Positions 18,750 to 27,125 of a stretch of DNA of 62,183 bases are shown here, piece after piece. The notes below the pieces were generated by a model. The model searched no databases and was not told where the DNA came from. It was given only the letters and a program-made list of their open reading frames with translations. The translations under genes were made by a program, and so were the position numbers. The stretch's first letter is position 1, and the number at the start of each line of letters is the position of its first letter. Source of the DNA: Lachnospiraceae bacterium (GTDB taxonomy: Bacteria; Bacillota; Clostridia; Lachnospirales; Lachnospiraceae); contig JAGBMJ010000005.1 in NCBI GenBank assembly GCA_017634975.1, positions 1-62,183 of the forward strand, given 5' to 3'.

Positions 18750-21578
18750 CTACTTTTTGTTAAAGCGGAACACATTTCCCTTATCTTCTTCGCTCATAGA
18801 GCGGATGTAATCGCAGTATTTTTCCGTAACAAAATCTGCCCTGCCTTCTTCGATGATCTTAGCAAACTGCTCCACGGCATCCGTACGGCGTCCCAGATGG
18901 AACAGACGCACGCCCTCGCGGAAATCTTCTTTGTTCGCTTCCCGTTTTTTCCGTTCCGTCTCCTCCAGGCAGTCCAGGATCTCATACAGACCGTTCACAT
19001 CATTAACTCCCGCAACCTGCACCATCCCGAGATAGCGGCGGCTGAACATATCCGGATCCGCCATACGATCCAACGTATCCTTGGTAACGATCATCGCCGT
19101 GTGATACATCTTCGTCAGCGATTCCAGACGTGAACTGATGTTGACCGCATCCGAGATCACGGTACCGGAAAGACGCTCGTCTTCCCCGACGATACCAATG
19201 CTCGCCATACCGGTGTGAATCCCCACACCGATATTGATATCCCGCACATGCAGTTTCTCCGCGGTTTCCGGATTCTGTACGATCTCACGATACATCCGGA
19301 TACCTGCACGGATCGCGGCATCCGGCTCCTCAAAGAGCGCCATCACTGCATCGCCGATATACTTGTCTACGAAACCTCCGCAGTCACGGATGATCGGACC
19401 GGCGATCCCGTAGACCACGTTGGCAAACTCAAAACTTTCCTTTGCCGTGAGCATCTCGGAATTGATGGAAAACGAACGGATGTCACAGAAGAGTATGGTA
19501 AATTCCTGACTCTTCGCATCGCCCAGGGAGAGATCCGTGAACTTTTCCTTTCCCAGTAATTCCCGGAACTTTTCCGGTACAAACTTGTAATAGAACTGCT
19601 CATTCCGGTCTTTTTCATCAAACATCTCTTCCAGATTTTCCGCCATCGTATCGACCTGCCGGCAGATTTCACCCAGTTCATCTTCCGACCGGCTTTTCAT
19701 ACGGAAGGCCAGATCTCCGTCCGCGATCCTGGATACCGCATCGGTAGCCTTTCGGATCCGCATGCTGATCAGAAGGGAGACCAGTACGATGATCAGTATC
19801 AAGCCTGCCAGACATGGGATCAGCGTCTTCATCAGGATCTGCATGACCAGCGCCTGTGTCACACCAAGTGAATAGGTATCTGTGCTCAGCACCATATAGC
19901 CGGCAATATTTCCGGACGAATCGCGGATCGCCGTAGCGGCAACGATCATATCTTTTCCGAAATCACTGTACCACTGTGCCGCTTCATTCTCATCCAGATC
20001 AATGATATACAGACTGCTGTCGCTGTTTTCTCCCAGCCGGAATGCATCCAGATAATCCAAATACAGATAACGGTCAGCCACGGTAAACGGGATCATGTTT
20101 TCTCTGGTGTCTGCAGCGATCATCGCATACCCGTTCTCCGTCGGAACACTGATCCGCAGATCGTAAATACCACTCCACCAGTTACGGTTATGATCCAGCG
20201 TATTCAGCATCTGCATCCGCATCTCCTGATACCATTGCGGATCGGAAACCGGATCTGCTGCATAGCCGGCTAGTTTATCTCCATCCACAGCCTCTGCACT
20301 CATCTCACATACGGCAGCGGCACCGTCTTCTTCTTTTTCAAAATAGATCTCCAGATACTTTTCCCCGATCACCTGACAGATTCCGATCGACATGATGATC
20401 AGTACGGGCACCATCAGCATCAGCAGCTTCAAAAGCAGTCCTTTGCGGACAAAGACCAGAAACAGGATCAGAAAGACCAGCGCAGCTGTCCAAAGCAGCA
20501 TGGTTAAAAAAGGCAGCAGGGTTGCCAGCACATTTTTTGCCGGCATCGTATACGTTGTTTTATGTGCAGCAAGCGTCTCTCCGTCCCAGGTGACGATCTT
20601 TCCGCCAAAATCCAGATACAGTACCCCATCCGCACTCTTCATCTGTGTTGTCGTCATTTCCTTTTCCCAGAACAGATCTGCCCCGGGATTTTTGGCAAGC
20701 GAATTCAGATCCGCAACCTGCGTCATCGAGCCGTCCTGTAACAGGTACAGCTTATCCTGCCGGTATCCTGCCGTCACATATAGTTTTCCGTCCAGTTCCG
20801 CCGCAGTGCCGATAAAGTCACCGGCTTCCGGGTCTGCAGCCGAAACGCTGCACTCATATACAGTATCCGTGATCTCGCCGGCATCGTTGATCCGACGTAC
20901 CATACCGTTACTCTCCACCAGAAGATAATCCTGATCCAAAGCGATTATATGTCCTGTAAACACCCCTTCTTCCGATACATAATGTCCCGTCGGAACCTGA
21001 CTGTCTGTCGCCGCGTCGATCTTATAAAAAGAAACACCTTCGGAATCCGTATAGCAAAAATGCAGCGCTCCGTCCCGGAAAGAAAATGCGCAAAGCCTCG
21101 GGGTACGTGTGGGCCGGTCATCCATCCCCTGATAACCGATACCGCCGACATCCATAAAGCGTTTTCCATCCTCAGAAATCTTCATGATACGTTCATATTC
21201 GATCGCCGCATTATTACCGGACCAGCCTACATAATGCAGATACAGTTCCCCGGCATCCCCCAGCACAACATCATAGCGGGACAGCGTACCACAGTAATCC
21301 GCCAGAATATCATCCCCCGCCATCCACTGTGCTTTTCCGGACTTCCTGTCCGCCACCATAATATAGTTATTCGTCGCAGTACGTTCATTACAAGCAAAAA
21401 AGCCCCCGTCGGAGACATCAAAATAACGGATGCCTCCGGCCGTCAGGCTGTTGGTCACGGTAAATGGTGTACCATTGCTGTAGCGGCAGACCGGTTGTAT
21501 ATCGCACAGGATATACAGCAGTCCGCCGAGCAGCAGAAATGTCAGAAACAGATAGGGCTTTTTCAGCTTATTCCTCAT
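18750..21578 (-). CDS. Large class III cyclase with two outside sensor regions and HAMP
   Basis: This protein of about 942 residues has a first span (about 9-28), a large beta-rich outside region (about 30-345) with short repeats suggestive of a propeller, two close spans (about 350-400), a second outside sensor (about 402-590), another span (about 595-620), HAMP, and a class III cyclase domain (about 695-880). Catalytic marks FCDIRSF, VDKYIGDAVMALF and SDAVNISSRLE are complete. A helical tail of about 60 residues follows. The start lies inside the last codons of the protease gene (11-base overlap), so the two are translationally coupled. Confidence 0.9.
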   Translation of the reverse strand: MRNKLKKPYLFLTFLLLGGLLYILCDIQPVCRYSNGTPFTVTNSLTAGGIRYFDVSDGGFFACNERTATNNYIMVADRKSGKAQWMAGDDILADYCGTLSRYDVVLGDAGELYLHYVGWSGNNAAIEYERIMKISEDGKRFMDVGGIGYQGMDDRPTRTPRLCAFSFRDGALHFCYTDSEGVSFYKIDAATDSQVPTGHYVSEEGVFTGHIIALDQDYLLVESNGMVRRINDAGEITDTVYECSVSAADPEAGDFIGTAAELDGKLYVTAGYRQDKLYLLQDGSMTQVADLNSLAKNPGADLFWEKEMTTTQMKSADGVLYLDFGGKIVTWDGETLAAHKTTYTMPAKNVLATLLPFLTMLLWTAALVFLILFLVFVRKGLLLKLLMLMVPVLIIMSIGICQVIGEKYLEIYFEKEEDGAAAVCEMSAEAVDGDKLAGYAADPVSDPQWYQEMRMQMLNTLDHNRNWWSGIYDLRISVPTENGYAMIAADTRENMIPFTVADRYLYLDYLDAFRLGENSDSSLYIIDLDENEAAQWYSDFGKDMIVAATAIRDSSGNIAGYMVLSTDTYSLGVTQALVMQILMKTLIPCLAGLILIIVLVSLLISMRIRKATDAVSRIADGDLAFRMKSRSEDELGEICRQVDTMAENLEEMFDEKDRNEQFYYKFVPEKFRELLGKEKFTDLSLGDAKSQEFTILFCDIRSFSINSEMLTAKESFEFANVVYGIAGPIIRDCGGFVDKYIGDAVMALFEEPDAAIRAGIRMYREIVQNPETAEKLHVRDINIGVGIHTGMASIGIVGEDERLSGTVISDAVNISSRLESLTKMYHTAMIVTKDTLDRMADPDMFSRRYLGMVQVAGVNDVNGLYEILDCLEETERKKREANKEDFREGVRLFHLGRRTDAVEQFAKIIEEGRADFVTEKYCDYIRSMSEEDKGNVFRFNKK

Positions 21579-24123
21579 AGAACCAGAGATCCCCGTTCTC
21601 ATCCACATTGAACGTTACAAAATCCGACATATAATAATCGCCATAGATGTCATCGATGCAGAACGCGTACAGATAATCTGCCGCATCCAGCCATCCGTAT
21701 ACGATCTCATTGTCGCCTTCATAAGTATATGCACCACCGTAATATACGGATTCCTCTTCCGTATCCGCATTTATGCTGGTATAAACCGGAACGATCTCGT
21801 CCCCGGCATTCAGCTTACGTACATCTCTTGCCGCCATACCGTTTTCATCAATACCATTCCAGACACCCTCGATCGTTACGCTCCAGTCCTCCAGATTCTG
21901 ACGCAGACGCAGGTTGGTTTCTACACCGTTCACCTCTACCGGAGATGTATAGATGATATAATCCTCATCGTAATCTACGATATAGGTTGCCAGATTCTGT
22001 CCGTCCGGCAGAGACAGCCAGTATCCGTCAAAACCATCCTCAAAATGCCCGGTCTCCCAGTCTCCGAAGACATCATAGGTTTCGCCCAGAAGCAGCAGGT
22101 CATTTTCATTCTCCATATACTCATATACATAGCCGTATACCAGTGCCGCATTGTCGATCCCCTTTGCATTAAGCGTAAAGGAGAGTGTACCTTCATCATC
22201 CAGTCCCGGTTTCTGCGAGAACGTGATCCTCTTACTCTCACCGGTCACTTCAAAATCATCCACATAATCGAAGCGGTCATCCTGTACCGACTTGCTGCGA
22301 TAGCAACCGCTATCCTCATCGTAGTAACATTCATCCCAGCCGAAGGTCCACATATCATCCTCGTCATACCAGCAGTCATCATCATAAGCATAGGAATCAT
22401 CACTGCCTTCCGAATCATCTACGACATACCACTCATCATCATTCTCATCGTAATAATAGTATTCACCCTCATTTTCGTCATATGCATAGGTGACACCATC
22501 CTCAGCAAAATAGAAAATACCTTCTTCTTCATCATAATAGGTACTTTCTTCGTCGATACAGTTTCCTGCCTCCGTATCGTCACCGAGTTCATACCATTCA
22601 TCCTCATCTTCATCATAATAATAGTAGGAACCGTCATTTTCGTCATAAGCAAACAGAATGCCTTCCTCTTCAAAATAGAAGATGCCCTCTTCCTCATCAT
22701 AGTAGGTATTCTCCTCATCAATGGAATACCCGCTGCTTTCCCCCGTATCATAAACGCTGCCGTAGCTCTGTCGTTCCACAAAGGACAGATAATACGGGCT
22801 GACACAGATATCGCCAAAGATCTTCATTTCCATGGAGCCCTCCAGGCTCAGCGGATAATAGGTGGAAAGACCGCATGCGCTCTTATGATCCGAACCGACA
22901 CGCTTATAAACCACAGCATCATCGATTGCCGAGATCACGTTTTGTGCAGAAGAAGAATACGCTGAACAGCCGCTCACCAGGCCGGCCAGATCCACCATAT
23001 TGGTATAACCTTCACTGCGGTTGTTACCGCCGAAGTTATCGCCGTTTTCGATGCTGCGGACCATATCTGCCAGTTCAGATGCCCCCTCACCGGCTTCGTA
23101 AATATCCTTCGCAAAGGTATTGAAGCTGATCAGGATATCATCTACCTTATCCAGATCGATCACTGAAAGGGTTGCCATATTTCCGGCTCCGATTCCTTCA
23201 CACATATCATAAAAGCTGTCGCAGATGACCTGACCGATCTCTGTTCCGTCTGCCCCGGGATTCTTTGCGAGATAATTGCCGATCTCTTCATAATCCCATC
23301 CGTATCCCGGTTCGATCTCCTCCGAACCGATCATATATCTGGCATACGGTGCCAGAATGTTTGCACTTTCGATCGTTCCCATCAGACATGCATCAAAACC
23401 GATAAACTCAAACCGGTCGGTCATCGTATCGGTAATGCTTAAGAATGCATTATCCAGATCCCGCAGAGCCAGGGAATTGTCATGATCCGTTTCATCAAAA
23501 CATACACCGTTGATACTGCCGCTGCCGTGATCCCAGAACACCACGCCCATATGCTCCGCCGGATATTCCGAAACACCCCAGCGCAGGAAATCCGTCAGCG
23601 TGGATACATCCGCCATACTTCTCGCAGACTCACTGTATACTTCCTTCAGGTCATTGTTCTCCACGACAAAACGCTGGATCTTTTTGGCATCCACGGCATT
23701 ATGGTCCCAGCTGTTTGCTCCGCCGGTCTGCACTACAAAGCGCACATTATCACTGGCATTCGCATCCAGCATCTCCTGCAGATCGCCGGTTGCCATGCCG
23801 TTTTCCGATTCCAGATCTGCGCCGCAAAGGTATACAAAGATGGTCCAGGCATCATCCGTCCCCATGCTCTTGTTACCGAACGGACTTCGCGTGATCGTCA
23901 TCTCACCGGTCGTCCGATTCACCTGCAGTCTGGTCGAAGCCCCCTCCAGATTACGTACCGGTGCTGCCGAGCCGCCGCCTTCCGTGCCTTCTCCGTTCTC
24001 CCCGGATACTTCACCGCCGTTTTCCTCTTCCGTCACAAGCGCATCATCGTCTTCCCCGCAGCCTCCCAAAAGGCCGGTACACAGGCTTAATGTCAGCAAC
24101 AAAGCTATCCATCTTCTTTTCAT
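21568..24123 (-). CDS. Clostripain-family (C11) cysteine peptidase lipoprotein
   Basis: This protein of about 851 residues has a lipoprotein signal ending LLGGC (Cys 22), a Gly/Glu-rich linker, then a C11 protease domain. The catalytic pair is visible as VVFWDHGSGS (His 199) and IGFDACLMG (Cys 246). Residues about 460-620 hold acidic Tyr/Asp/Glu repeats such as YYDEEEGIFYF and AYDEN, and the rest is beta-rich. It should be anchored outside the membrane and cleave after basic residues, as clostripain relatives do. The start follows AAAGGAG. It overlaps the downstream cyclase gene, which suggests a shared signalling role. Confidence 0.92.
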   Translation of the reverse strand: MKRRWIALLLTLSLCTGLLGGCGEDDDALVTEEENGGEVSGENGEGTEGGGSAAPVRNLEGASTRLQVNRTTGEMTITRSPFGNKSMGTDDAWTIFVYLCGADLESENGMATGDLQEMLDANASDNVRFVVQTGGANSWDHNAVDAKKIQRFVVENNDLKEVYSESARSMADVSTLTDFLRWGVSEYPAEHMGVVFWDHGSGSINGVCFDETDHDNSLALRDLDNAFLSITDTMTDRFEFIGFDACLMGTIESANILAPYARYMIGSEEIEPGYGWDYEEIGNYLAKNPGADGTEIGQVICDSFYDMCEGIGAGNMATLSVIDLDKVDDILISFNTFAKDIYEAGEGASELADMVRSIENGDNFGGNNRSEGYTNMVDLAGLVSGCSAYSSSAQNVISAIDDAVVYKRVGSDHKSACGLSTYYPLSLEGSMEMKIFGDICVSPYYLSFVERQSYGSVYDTGESSGYSIDEENTYYDEEEGIFYFEEEGILFAYDENDGSYYYYDEDEDEWYELGDDTEAGNCIDEESTYYDEEEGIFYFAEDGVTYAYDENEGEYYYYDENDDEWYVVDDSEGSDDSYAYDDDCWYDEDDMWTFGWDECYYDEDSGCYRSKSVQDDRFDYVDDFEVTGESKRITFSQKPGLDDEGTLSFTLNAKGIDNAALVYGYVYEYMENENDLLLLGETYDVFGDWETGHFEDGFDGYWLSLPDGQNLATYIVDYDEDYIIYTSPVEVNGVETNLRLRQNLEDWSVTIEGVWNGIDENGMAARDVRKLNAGDEIVPVYTSINADTEEESVYYGGAYTYEGDNEIVYGWLDAADYLYAFCIDDIYGDYYMSDFVTFNVDENGDLWFYEE
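22430..22740 (-). repeat. Acidic Tyr/Asp/Glu-coding repeats in the C11 protease
   Basis: Two copies of a unit of about 160 bp encode related strings (TYYDEEEGIFYF..., then AYDEN, then YYYYDE and EWY). A third partial unit lies further toward the protein's C-terminus. Calcium binding is possible from composition only. Confidence 0.75.
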
Positions 24124-24166
24124 AATTACTCCTTTGCATCGTGATGTTCTGATCAACAGTTACCTT

Positions 24167-24196
24167 ATTATATAGTAGAAAAAGCTCCGCTTTCAA
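24167..24196 (-). promoter_or_regulatory. Promoter of the protease-cyclase operon
   Basis: On the minus strand -35 TTGAAA (24191-24196) and -10 TATAAT (24167-24172) are 18 bases apart, about 45 bases before the protease start codon. Confidence 0.8.
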
Positions 24197-24212
24197 TACT
24201 CAAAAAAGACAC

Positions 24213-24243
24213 AAAAATCCTCCCGGTGCTTAGCCGGGAGGAT
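24213..24243 (-). terminator. Terminator of the repeat lipoprotein gene
   Basis: ATCCTCCCGG / CCGGGAGGAT form a 10-bp stem with a 7-base loop, followed by TTTT on the minus strand. Confidence 0.9.
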
Positions 24244-24296
24244 CTCACTCACGTAACTACAGTAAATTTCATCCGGCCTTCCTGCCGTATTATGAA

Positions 24297-25196
24297 TTAT
24301 TCTGCTACAGCTTCCAGGATTGCCTCAGCCTCTTCCTCGCTCAGCTCAGCAGCTGCTGCCAGGTTGCCGTCCTCATCAACGATGTACCAGTCATCGCCAT
24401 CGGTCAGATAACCAAGTACTACATCGCCAACCTGTACCAGCATATACGGTGTGCCGTCTTCGGTCTCAGCCTCTGCTACATCATACTCAGCAAAAACTTC
24501 GTTCTCGCCATCGTTTACATAAGCTACCTGAGAACCGTCAGAACCCTGGAAGAAGCAGATCACTGCATCGCTGCTGCCATCATTTACATAGAAACCGCTG
24601 TCATAAGTGAAGTCTGCATCTGCAGCCTCATCTGCAGCAGCTTCCTCATCAGCAGCGCCTGCATCTACAGCAGACAGAAGAGCGTCAGCCTCTTCCTCGG
24701 TCAGCTCAGCTGCTGCTGCCAGGTTACCCTCTTCGTCAACAATGTAGAGATCCTCGCCATCGCTGATGTAACCAAGAACTGCATCACCTACCTGAACCAG
24801 CATATACGGTGTGCCATCTTCCAGCTCTGCTTCTGCTACTTCATACTCAGCAAAGATCTCATTCTCACCATCATTCAGGTAAGCTACCTGAGAACCATCA
24901 GAACCCTGGAAGAAGCAGATCACTGCATCGCTGCTGCCATCGTTTACATAGAAGCCATCATCATAGGTGTACTCAACCTCTGCATCAGCTTCCTCTGCCG
25001 GAGCCTCAGTTGCTTCCGGTGCTTCGGTTGCTTCCGGAGCTTCGGTAGCTGCCGGTGCTTCAGTAGCCTCTGCTGCCTCAGTTGCAGCCGGTGCCTCTGC
25101 GTTTGCTGTTGTAGCCGGAGCATCTCCGCCACATCCTGCCAGGATACCCATGCTCAGTACGCCTGCCATTGCCAGTGCCATAATTCTCTTCTTCAT
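24297..25196 (-). CDS. Acidic lipoprotein with two near-identical 120-aa repeats
   Basis: This 299-residue protein starts with a lipoprotein signal ending MGILAGCGG, then an Ala/Thr/Glu/Pro linker (EATEAPEATEAP), then two copies of a domain starting GFYVNDGSSDAVICFFQGSD and ending in an Ala/Glu-rich helix (ELTEEEADALL). I do not recognise the domain. It is very acidic and contains one conserved Cys per copy. A GGGAGG ribosome site, a strong promoter, a 5' hairpin and a terminator make it a single, probably highly expressed gene. It is probably displayed on the cell surface; ligand binding is a guess. Confidence 0.85.
   Translation of the reverse strand: MKKRIMALAMAGVLSMGILAGCGGDAPATTANAEAPAATEAAEATEAPAATEAPEATEAPEATEAPAEEADAEVEYTYDDGFYVNDGSSDAVICFFQGSDGSQVAYLNDGENEIFAEYEVAEAELEDGTPYMLVQVGDAVLGYISDGEDLYIVDEEGNLAAAAELTEEEADALLSAVDAGAADEEAAADEAADADFTYDSGFYVNDGSSDAVICFFQGSDGSQVAYVNDGENEVFAEYDVAEAETEDGTPYMLVQVGDVVLGYLTDGDDWYIVDEDGNLAAAAELSEEEAEAILEAVAE
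24312..24971 (-). repeat. Direct repeat, 360-bp period, inside the lipoprotein gene
   Basis: Matching blocks lie exactly 360 bp apart; for example the same 20 bases occur at 24541 and at 24901. Each copy encodes about 100 well-conserved residues plus a linker. The near-identity indicates recent internal duplication. Confidence 0.9.
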
Positions 25197-25231
25197 AATC
25201 TTTTTCCTCCCTTTGAAAAAGTGTTTATTGT

Positions 25232-25298
25232 CGGGATCACATTATCCCGCTCTCTTGTTGCCGAAACGTATCATATTACAGCCTGCACAAAATGTAAA
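25232..25298 (-). promoter_or_regulatory. Promoter and 5' hairpin of the repeat lipoprotein gene
   Basis: The minus strand has -35 TTTACA (25293-25298) and -10 TATGAT (25270-25275) with a 17-base spacer. The transcript would then begin near a hairpin CGGGAT-N6-ATCCCG (25232-25249), placed like an RNA-stabilising 5' stem. Confidence 0.7.
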
Positions 25299-25371
25299 GC
25301 GATTTTTATGCACTTTTTCTTCATAACTCGCACTTGACTTTTTCAAAATACTTGTTCCATCGTTGCAATTA

Positions 25372-25400
25372 TTGATTTCACACCACTTCTGCGCTATAAT
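25372..25400 (+). promoter_or_regulatory. Promoter for a probably leaderless mRNA
   Basis: -35 TTGATT (25372-25377), a 17-base spacer and a perfect -10 TATAAT (25395-25400) precede the ATG at 25407 by only 6 bases. The predicted start site coincides with the start codon, and no ribosome binding site is visible. Confidence 0.75.
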
Positions 25401-25406
25401 ATTTTT

Positions 25407-26123
25407 ATGAAAACGATCCGCATTGCGATGTGCGATGACAACATAATGGAATACAAAATACTGCAAAAAGCACTGCAGGTTGCCGAAATTTCCGCAGAGT
25501 GTTCTTACTATTCCTGCGCCGAAGATCTCCTGAACGATTACCACACGGACCGTTTCGATCTGGTTCTTTTGGATATCTATATGGAGGGAATCGGCGGGAT
25601 TTCCGCTGCAGAACAGCTCCGGAATACAGATCAACTGGTCCCGATCGCGTTCATCACCGCCAGTCCGGATCATACGATGGACGGATTCCGGCTGCATATC
25701 GACCGCTATCTGCAGAAACCCCTGCGCCCCGATGATCTGAAGGAAGTCTGTACCATGGCTCTGCAGAGACAGGAAATGCGACCGGGCCTGACCCTAAAGG
25801 TTGACGGCAAGATGCAGCGTCTGCCTTTTGATTCCATTGTTTATGTGGAACAGAACGGACATAATCTCTTTTACCATATGACGGACGGAAGCATCCCGAA
25901 ACGGACCGGCAGCCTGGAAGAAATGGCGGGTATCCTGCCGGATTGCTTCTTTCACTGTCACAAAAGCTATATCGTAAATTGCAAGCATATCACCGGATTT
26001 GACAGCGAGCTGGGCTTTTTTGTCATGTTCGGCGGTAACCATGCGCATATCCGCCGCAGCAGTCTGAAGGACGCCAAAGCCGCTTATCAGAAATACAGCC
26101 GGTGTAGCGATCCAAAAAAATAA
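25407..26123 (+). CDS. LytTR-family response regulator, orphan
   Basis: This 238-residue protein has a receiver domain (about 3-120) with acidic residues CDD at 9-11 and the phosphorylatable Asp 56 in LLDIYMEG, and a LytTR DNA-binding domain (about 135-230) with FFHCHKSYIVN. Members of this family control cell-surface, quorum or virulence genes in Firmicutes. No histidine kinase is adjacent, so its partner is elsewhere. The reading frame starts at the first base a transcript from the visible promoter would contain. The gene is 13 bases upstream of rsmG and may be co-transcribed with it. Confidence 0.92.
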   Translation: MKTIRIAMCDDNIMEYKILQKALQVAEISAECSYYSCAEDLLNDYHTDRFDLVLLDIYMEGIGGISAAEQLRNTDQLVPIAFITASPDHTMDGFRLHIDRYLQKPLRPDDLKEVCTMALQRQEMRPGLTLKVDGKMQRLPFDSIVYVEQNGHNLFYHMTDGSIPKRTGSLEEMAGILPDCFFHCHKSYIVNCKHITGFDSELGFFVMFGGNHAHIRRSSLKDAKAAYQKYSRCSDPKK

Positions 26124-26136
26124 AAAAGGAAACACA

Positions 26137-26892
26137 ATGGAAAAAGATCGTCTGATACAATATATGAAGCAGCTCCCGATCGATCTGACGGAAGCACAGG
26201 CAGAACAGTTTCTCCTGTACAATGATCTGCTGCTGGAATGGAATTCTTTTATGAACCTGACAGCCATCACCGAACCGGAAGAGGTACTGCAGAAGCACTT
26301 TGCTGACAGCATCCTGCCGGTTCTTTTACCGGATAGCCGTTCTATGGAAGGCATCCAAAACGGCAGTTCCCTGTCCGTCATTGATATCGGTACCGGAGCC
26401 GGCTTTCCCGGCATCCCGTTAAAGATCGCCTTTCCCAAACTGCAGGTTACCCTGCTGGATTCGCTGAACAAGCGCGTCAATTTTCTGAATGAAGTGATCG
26501 CCCGTCTTGGTCTGCAGGGGATCACGGCGATCCACGGACGCGCAGAAGATTTTGCCAGCCCGGACCGTCTGCGGGAAAGCTTTGACTTTGCCGTCTCCCG
26601 TGCCGTTGCCAATATGTCCACGCTTGTGGAATACTGCCTGCCTTACGTAAAGACCGGCGGATACTTTATTGCATACAAGGCCTCCGGCTTTACCGCTGCC
26701 GAAACCGGCACTTCCGAGTATGCCGCGGCGGCAAAAGCACTCAAACTGCTGGGGGGCACCGCGGAACAGGTGACCGAATACTGCCTGCCGGAATCCGGGG
26801 ATTTCAGATGTCTCGCCGTCATCAAAAAAACAGCCCCCACGCCGAAGAAGTACCCGCGCAAGGCAGGTCTTCCGGCGAAGGAGCCGCTGTAA
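26137..26892 (+). CDS. rsmG: 16S rRNA (guanine-N7) methyltransferase RsmG
   Basis: This 251-residue S-adenosylmethionine-dependent enzyme methylates the 530 loop of 16S rRNA (G527 in E. coli numbering). The cofactor site is VIDIGTGAGFPGIPLKIAFP, followed by LLDSLNKRVNFLNEV and the VSRAVANM segment, all family hallmarks. The C-terminal 20 residues are basic. An AAAGGAAACACA ribosome site supports the start. In many Firmicutes rsmG lies near the origin next to noc/parAB; here those genes are absent, although a parS-like site occurs 1.6 kb downstream. Confidence 0.95.
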   Translation: MEKDRLIQYMKQLPIDLTEAQAEQFLLYNDLLLEWNSFMNLTAITEPEEVLQKHFADSILPVLLPDSRSMEGIQNGSSLSVIDIGTGAGFPGIPLKIAFPKLQVTLLDSLNKRVNFLNEVIARLGLQGITAIHGRAEDFASPDRLRESFDFAVSRAVANMSTLVEYCLPYVKTGGYFIAYKASGFTAAETGTSEYAAAAKALKLLGGTAEQVTEYCLPESGDFRCLAVIKKTAPTPKKYPRKAGLPAKEPL

Positions 26893-26904
26893 ATCCCGGC
26901 AGAC

Positions 26905-27081
26905 TCACATCTGATGCTTTACGATCTGATATTCATCCCCCTGTTGAAAAAAGGGACAGCCTTTTGCGTTGCCGGTCAGGAAACGATACATATCATCCTC
27001 GTCCAGCCCGGCATCGCACTCATAATTATCGTATTCCTCATCATATTCATAGTGCATACATAATTCGCATGGATCGTTCAT
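26905..27081 (-). CDS. Small Cys-rich DUF6472-like protein
   Basis: This protein of about 58 residues contains four cysteines (CELCMHY, YECDAG, GCPFF), which suggest one metal site, in an otherwise very acidic chain (YDEEYDNYECDAGLDEDDM). It resembles small Lachnospiraceae proteins that I recall as DUF6472; the match is from memory. The start is the ATG after GGAGG with 5-base spacing. That ribosome site directly abuts the T-tract of the terminator of the zinc-ribbon gene, so it may be expressed by read-through. Function unknown. Confidence 0.75.
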   Translation of the reverse strand: MNDPCELCMHYEYDEEYDNYECDAGLDEDDMYRFLTGNAKGCPFFQQGDEYQIVKHQM

Positions 27082-27091
27082 ATCTGCCTCC

Positions 27092-27120
27092 AAAAAGATT
27101 CAGAGCCCGAAGGCCCTGAA
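27092..27120 (-). terminator. Terminator/attenuator between the zinc-ribbon gene and the small Cys-rich gene
   Basis: The minus strand shows TTCAGGGCC-TTCG-GGCTCTGAA followed by TCTTTTTGG. The T-tract runs straight into the GGAGG of the downstream small gene. Confidence 0.75.
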
Positions 27121-27125
27121 CCGGA

